The position numbers and the translations under genes are program-made. The notes beneath the pieces were generated by a model that was not told the DNA's origin, made no database searches, and worked only from the letters and a program-made list of their open reading frames with translations. A stretch of 8,796 nucleotides of DNA. It comes from Polynucleobacter meluiroseus (GTDB lineage Bacteria > Pseudomonadota > Gammaproteobacteria > Burkholderiales > Burkholderiaceae). This document shows, in pieces, positions 6,584 to 8,796 of the stretch (the stretch's first letter is position 1; every line of letters begins with the position of its first letter). Location of the stretch: the NCBI GenBank assembly GCA_945867755.1, contig CAMBJN010000049.1, positions 1-8,796 of the forward strand, given 5' to 3'.

Positions 6584-7191
6584 ACCAATTTATGTTCAGT
6601 GGTTTAGTAGTGTTAATGGCATATTTGATTGGTTCCATTTCATTTGCGGTAGTTGTCAGTAAGCTCATGGGTTTACCTGATCCCCATAATTATGGGTCTG
6701 GTAATCCAGGAGCTACCAATGTATTGAGAACAGGTAGCAAGGTTGCTGCTGTTTTAACTCTTTTGGGCGATGCTGCTAAAGGGTATGTGGCAGTGGTGCT
6801 TGCCAGAGCTTTGGTGGGTGTTGATATTGATTCATGGATTTTGCCAGCAGTCACTGTGGCAGCATTTTTAGGCCATGTATTCCCAGTTTTTCATGGCTTC
6901 AAGGGCGGTAAGGGCGTCGCTACTGCCTTGGGTATTTTGTTGGCCATCAATTGGGTGTTGGGACTGACAACTTTGTCAACCTGGTTGATCGTGGCAGTTT
7001 TCTTAAGATACTCATCTTTGGCAGCTTTGATTGCTGCATTGTTTGCCCCGGTTTATTTTGTGTTCTTGTTTGGCATTCAGCCAATGGCTCTGGCTATTTT
7101 TCTGATGAGCGTTTTATTGATTTGGCGCCATAGGTCAAATATTAAAAATTTATTGAATGGCACTGAAGGTCGTTTAGGTAAAAAGAAATAA
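6580..7191 (+). CDS. plsY: Glycerol-3-phosphate acyltransferase PlsY
   Basis: PlsY transfers the acyl group of acyl-phosphate to glycerol-3-phosphate, making lysophosphatidate at the start of phospholipid synthesis, in the inner membrane. The 203-residue protein has about five to seven hydrophobic segments and the three conserved PlsY motifs: SGNPGATNVLR (40-50), GHVFPVFHGFKGGKG (98-112) and the RHRSNIKNLLNGTE region (183-196). The DAAKGY sequence (64-69) is also typical. The start codon overlaps the xerD stop by four bases (ATGA at 6580-6583), so the two are probably translationally coupled, with AAGGG upstream inside xerD as a ribosome binding site. The neighbouring functions are unrelated. 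The gene ends before a bidirectional terminator. PlsY also needs PlsX to supply acyl-phosphate; plsX is not in this window. Confidence 0.97.
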   Translation: MNQFMFSGLVVLMAYLIGSISFAVVVSKLMGLPDPHNYGSGNPGATNVLRTGSKVAAVLTLLGDAAKGYVAVVLARALVGVDIDSWILPAVTVAAFLGHVFPVFHGFKGGKGVATALGILLAINWVLGLTTLSTWLIVAVFLRYSSLAALIAALFAPVYFVFLFGIQPMALAIFLMSVLLIWRHRSNIKNLLNGTEGRLGKKK

Positions 7192-7235
7192 GAAATAAGT
7201 TAGCGAAACACTATCTAAATAGTCTGCGCATTAAT

Positions 7236-7272
7236 AAAAAAGCCACTCAGTTAAAAACTAAGTGGCTTTTTT
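7236..7272. terminator. Bidirectional intrinsic terminator between plsY and the stress protein gene
   Basis: AAAAAAGCCACT (7236-7247) pairs with AGTGGCTTTTTT (7261-7272); after one mismatch (C7248 against A7260) the stem continues as AGTT/AACT around a three-base loop. Six As on the left and six Ts on the right give a hairpin plus U-run in both directions, fitting convergent genes ending at 7191 (plsY) and 7312 (usp). Confidence 0.92.
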
Positions 7273-7311
7273 GTTTGGTTAGTTTATCTAACTTAGCTGC
7301 TTTGATTAAAT

Positions 7312-7740
7312 TTATTTAATGATCAAAACAGGTTGTTTAGATTGGGCTAATACTTGAGATGTCACTGAGCCCATCACAAGGCTCATCAAAGAACTGCGAC
7401 CATGGGAACCCATCACAATCATTTCTGCTTTACCTGTTTTGGCTTCATCTAGGATGGTGTCCGCAACATGACCAATTTTCTGAATTAGCTTGTAAGGTAC
7501 TTTCGCCTTGTCCAATTTGGCAGTCGCTGCTTTGATGGCAGCTTTGCTCTGATCGGCGTACCACTCAGCGATTGATTTTTTAGAAATATATTGCGTCACT
7601 TCAGGTGGAATAACATTCGGTTCAACATGTAAAACGATCAAGCCAGATCCCTTACCTTGAAACATTGATGCATTTTCAATCAAATAATCAATTGCTTTGA
7701 TGCTGTGCTTTGAGCCGTCTATCGATACAAGAACTTTCAT
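7312..7740 (-). CDS. Universal stress protein (UspA family), ATP-binding type
   Basis: A single-domain Usp of 142 residues, the usual length. The N-terminus MKVLVSIDGSKHSIKAIDY carries the conserved Asp8 after the first strand, and the C-terminal half has the full nucleotide-binding pattern G-2x-G-9x-G-S: Gly111, Gly114, Gly124, Ser125 in VMGSHGRSSLMSLVMGSVTSQVL, followed by KQPVLIIK. This places it with the ATP-binding Usp proteins, which form cytoplasmic dimers and help survival in starvation, oxygen limitation or other stress; the exact role is unknown. A strong ribosome binding site, AAGGGAG (plus-strand 7746-7752), lies five bases before the ATG. It is a single gene on the minus strand, 125 bases after the DUF2237 gene, with its own likely promoter region containing an FNR/ANR-like site (7797-7810), and it ends at a bidirectional terminator. 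Confidence 0.95.
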   Translation of the reverse strand: MKVLVSIDGSKHSIKAIDYLIENASMFQGKGSGLIVLHVEPNVIPPEVTQYISKKSIAEWYADQSKAAIKAATAKLDKAKVPYKLIQKIGHVADTILDEAKTGKAEMIVMGSHGRSSLMSLVMGSVTSQVLAQSKQPVLIIK

Positions 7741-7796
7741 TAAAACTCCCTTAGTAACTTAATTAATATATTTATTACTCTATTAAGCCATACTTA

Positions 7797-7810
7797 TTGA
7801 ATCTAATCAA
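7797..7810 (-). promoter_or_regulatory. FNR/ANR-like binding site upstream of the universal stress protein gene
   Basis: On the minus strand the sequence is TTGAT-TAGA-TTCAA, matching nine of ten defined positions of the FNR/ANR consensus TTGAT-N4-ATCAA. Its centre is about 63 bases upstream of the usp start codon. If it acts at the classic -41.5 position, the -10 hexamer would fall at plus-strand 7769-7774 (TAAATA on the minus strand), inside an AT-rich run. Anaerobic control of Usp genes by ANR is known in Pseudomonas. The site is seen; its use is inferred. Confidence 0.45.
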
Positions 7811-7865
7811 AATGAATATTTGATGTAGCAAGTTTGTTTTTTTTGGGATTTTATTTAAAGTTCAA

Positions 7866-8276
7866 TTAAATCAGTGCATCTTTGGCTGCATATTGCTTGA
7901 GAGTTTCAAGGTCAACGAATTCAAGTGCATTGATGTGGGTGCTTTCTAGTTTTATGAGAGGTGCACAATTGGCCTCAAGAGCTTCTCTCCAGCGATTCAA
8001 ACACAAGCACCATTGATCGCCAGCCACTAATCCTGGAAATGCCCATTCTGGTTGAGGCGTGATCAGATCATTGCCTCTTTGAAGGCTGAATTGTAAAAAC
8101 TCATTTGTAACAACGGCACATACCAAATGACTGCCTTTATCTTGAGTATCTGTTTTGCAGCAGCCATCTCTAAAAAATCCCGTTAATGGATCAAATGAAC
8201 AAGGAACGATGGGTTCACCAAAAACATTGAGGGTTACTTCTTGGGCTGCATGATTATGGGCTTGTTTGAGTGTCAT
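7866..8276 (-). CDS. DUF2237 family protein of unknown function
   Basis: The 136-residue protein matches the DUF2237 family, small bacterial proteins with no known biochemical role. Conserved blocks are LNVFGEPIVPCSFDP (16-30), TGFFRDGCCKT (32-42), GSHLVCAVVTNEFLQFS (48-64), RGNDLITPQPEWAFPGL (67-83) and GDQWCLCLNRWREALEA (86-102). It contains seven cysteines (26, 39, 40, 53, 90, 92, 104), several in family-conserved places, which suggests metal binding or redox chemistry, though this is inference. There is no signal peptide or membrane segment. I chose the ATG at 8274-8276; a TTG three codons upstream opens a slightly longer frame but no ribosome binding site supports either. It lies on the same strand as usp, 125 bases upstream of it, and 118 bases from the divergent DCC-family gene. 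Confidence 0.9.
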   Translation of the reverse strand: MTLKQAHNHAAQEVTLNVFGEPIVPCSFDPLTGFFRDGCCKTDTQDKGSHLVCAVVTNEFLQFSLQRGNDLITPQPEWAFPGLVAGDQWCLCLNRWREALEANCAPLIKLESTHINALEFVDLETLKQYAAKDALI

Positions 8277-8285
8277 GAAATTCAA

Positions 8286-8315
8286 TCAATGTATTAACAA
8301 TGACATCAGTGTATT
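8286..8315. repeat. Tandem 10-base direct repeat, 20 bases apart
   Basis: TCAATGTATT (8286-8295) and TCAGTGTATT (8306-8315) differ at one base and begin exactly 20 bases apart, about two helical turns. They lie just upstream of the DUF2237 start (8276), in the gap shared with the divergent DCC-family gene. Tandem half-sites for a regulator are possible; the sequence matches no motif I know. Confidence 0.3.
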
Positions 8316-8394
8316 GGTTTTCTATTGCCTGCGTGATTGCCCACCAAAACCCCTAAAAACGCACGCCTTTAATAAAGATTAAACTGAAATATAT

Positions 8395-8796
8395 ATGAAC
8401 TCCTCCGCCAATTCACTCAAACCATTCACACTTTTTTATGATGGAGTTTGCCCTTTGTGTTTAGCGGAGATCACTTTTCTGAAGTCGCGCAATCAAGCTG
8501 GATTATTGAATTTTGTAGATATCAACTCTGCCAACTATGATCCTCAAGAAGTAGGGGTATCTTGCAAAGAGGCCTTGGCAAAAATGTATGGCCAAGTAGA
8601 GGGGGAGGCTCCCATTAATGGCGTTGCTGTTTTTGGAGAGGCGTATCGCAGAGCTAATTTAGAAACCTTGGCTTGGATTTTTACGAGAGTTTGGATGATG
8701 CCCATACTGAAGCCCAGCTACTGGTTTTTCGCCAAGTATCGGCATGGCATTTCTTCTTTTTTAGGCCCCTGTCTGCTCAGGTTCGTGCGTAAACGC
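8395..8796 (+). CDS. DCC (DUF393) family putative thiol-disulfide oxidoreductase, 3' end missing
   Basis: The frame from the ATG at 8395 gives 134 residues without a stop before the window edge. It is bounded upstream by an in-frame stop at 8380-8382. FTLFYDGVCPLCLAEITFLKSR (split here as FTLFYDGVCP at 11-20 and LCLAEITFLK at 21-30) holds the defining D-x-x-C-x-x-C motif: Asp16, Cys19 and Cys22. Other family features are the FVDINS strand (40-45), the MYG...GVAVFGEAYR segment (64-85), and the aromatic C-terminal half with YWFFAKYRHGIS. DCC proteins are predicted thiol-disulfide oxidoreductases from their thioredoxin-like motif; few have been tested. Members are often near this length, so only a few residues are probably missing. 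There is no signal peptide. No Shine-Dalgarno sequence precedes the start. It is divergent from the DUF2237 gene. Confidence 0.9.
   Translation, partial: MNSSANSLKPFTLFYDGVCPLCLAEITFLKSRNQAGLLNFVDINSANYDPQEVGVSCKEALAKMYGQVEGEAPINGVAVFGEAYRRANLETLAWIFTRVWMMPILKPSYWFFAKYRHGISSFLGPCLLRFVRKR

Noticed and set aside
7806..7824. An imperfect palindrome ATCAAA...TTTGAT upstream of usp
   Set aside because: It overlaps the FNR-like site and its half-sites face the wrong way for FNR; the FNR-like reading explains the bases better.
8277..8285. A TTG-initiated three-residue extension of the DUF2237 protein
   Set aside because: An ATG follows three codons later, and conserved family sequence begins well inside, so the rare start is unnecessary.
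8335..8370. A G-rich minus-strand stretch that might form a quadruplex
   Set aside because: It has only two or three short G-runs of uneven length, below what is normally needed.

Overview
The window looks like a piece of chromosome from a low-GC betaproteobacterium of the order Burkholderiales, most likely Polynucleobacter or a close relative. This rests on protein character: an ExbB/ExbD pair of the kind found next to lpxK/kdsB in betaproteobacteria, an E. coli-type MurB, XerD and YajQ, an iron superoxide dismutase, and an AT-rich base composition with dense packing of short-spaced genes. The genus is inferred from memory of these families, not from a database search. No rRNA, tRNA, CRISPR, insertion sequence, prophage or island signature is visible; this is ordinary core chromosome.

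Layout, left to right. Positions 1-802 (minus strand) hold the start of exbD, running off the left edge, and complete exbB, together a proton-driven inner-membrane energiser. A 295-base gap (803-1097) separates them from divergent xseA (exonuclease VII large subunit), followed by sodB on the same strand and a strong intrinsic terminator at about 2999-3033. On the minus strand sits yajQ; 49 bases beyond its start, and divergent to it, is murB (peptidoglycan precursor synthesis). MurB converges on an AEC-family permease (minus), whose terminator seems to lie inside the 3' end of murB. Divergent from the permease are xerD (chromosome dimer resolution) and plsY (phospholipid synthesis), translationally coupled by a 4-base ATGA overlap and closed by a bidirectional terminator. 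The right end holds a universal stress protein gene (minus) with an FNR/ANR-like site upstream, a DUF2237 gene (minus), and a DCC-family (DUF393) putative thiol-disulfide oxidoreductase gene that runs off the right edge.

The genes serve unrelated housekeeping roles: DNA repair (xseA), dimer resolution (xerD), envelope building (murB, plsY, probably exbBD) and stress defence (sodB, usp). I see no undescribed multi-gene system. The features most worth a second look are small control elements: the FNR-like site before usp, the antisense-direction terminator inside murB, an inverted repeat that pairs across the murB start codon, and a perfect DnaA box in the exbB-xseA gap. Three coding starts were moved inward from the longest open frame (the permease, xerD and DUF2237); the reasons are given in the entries.
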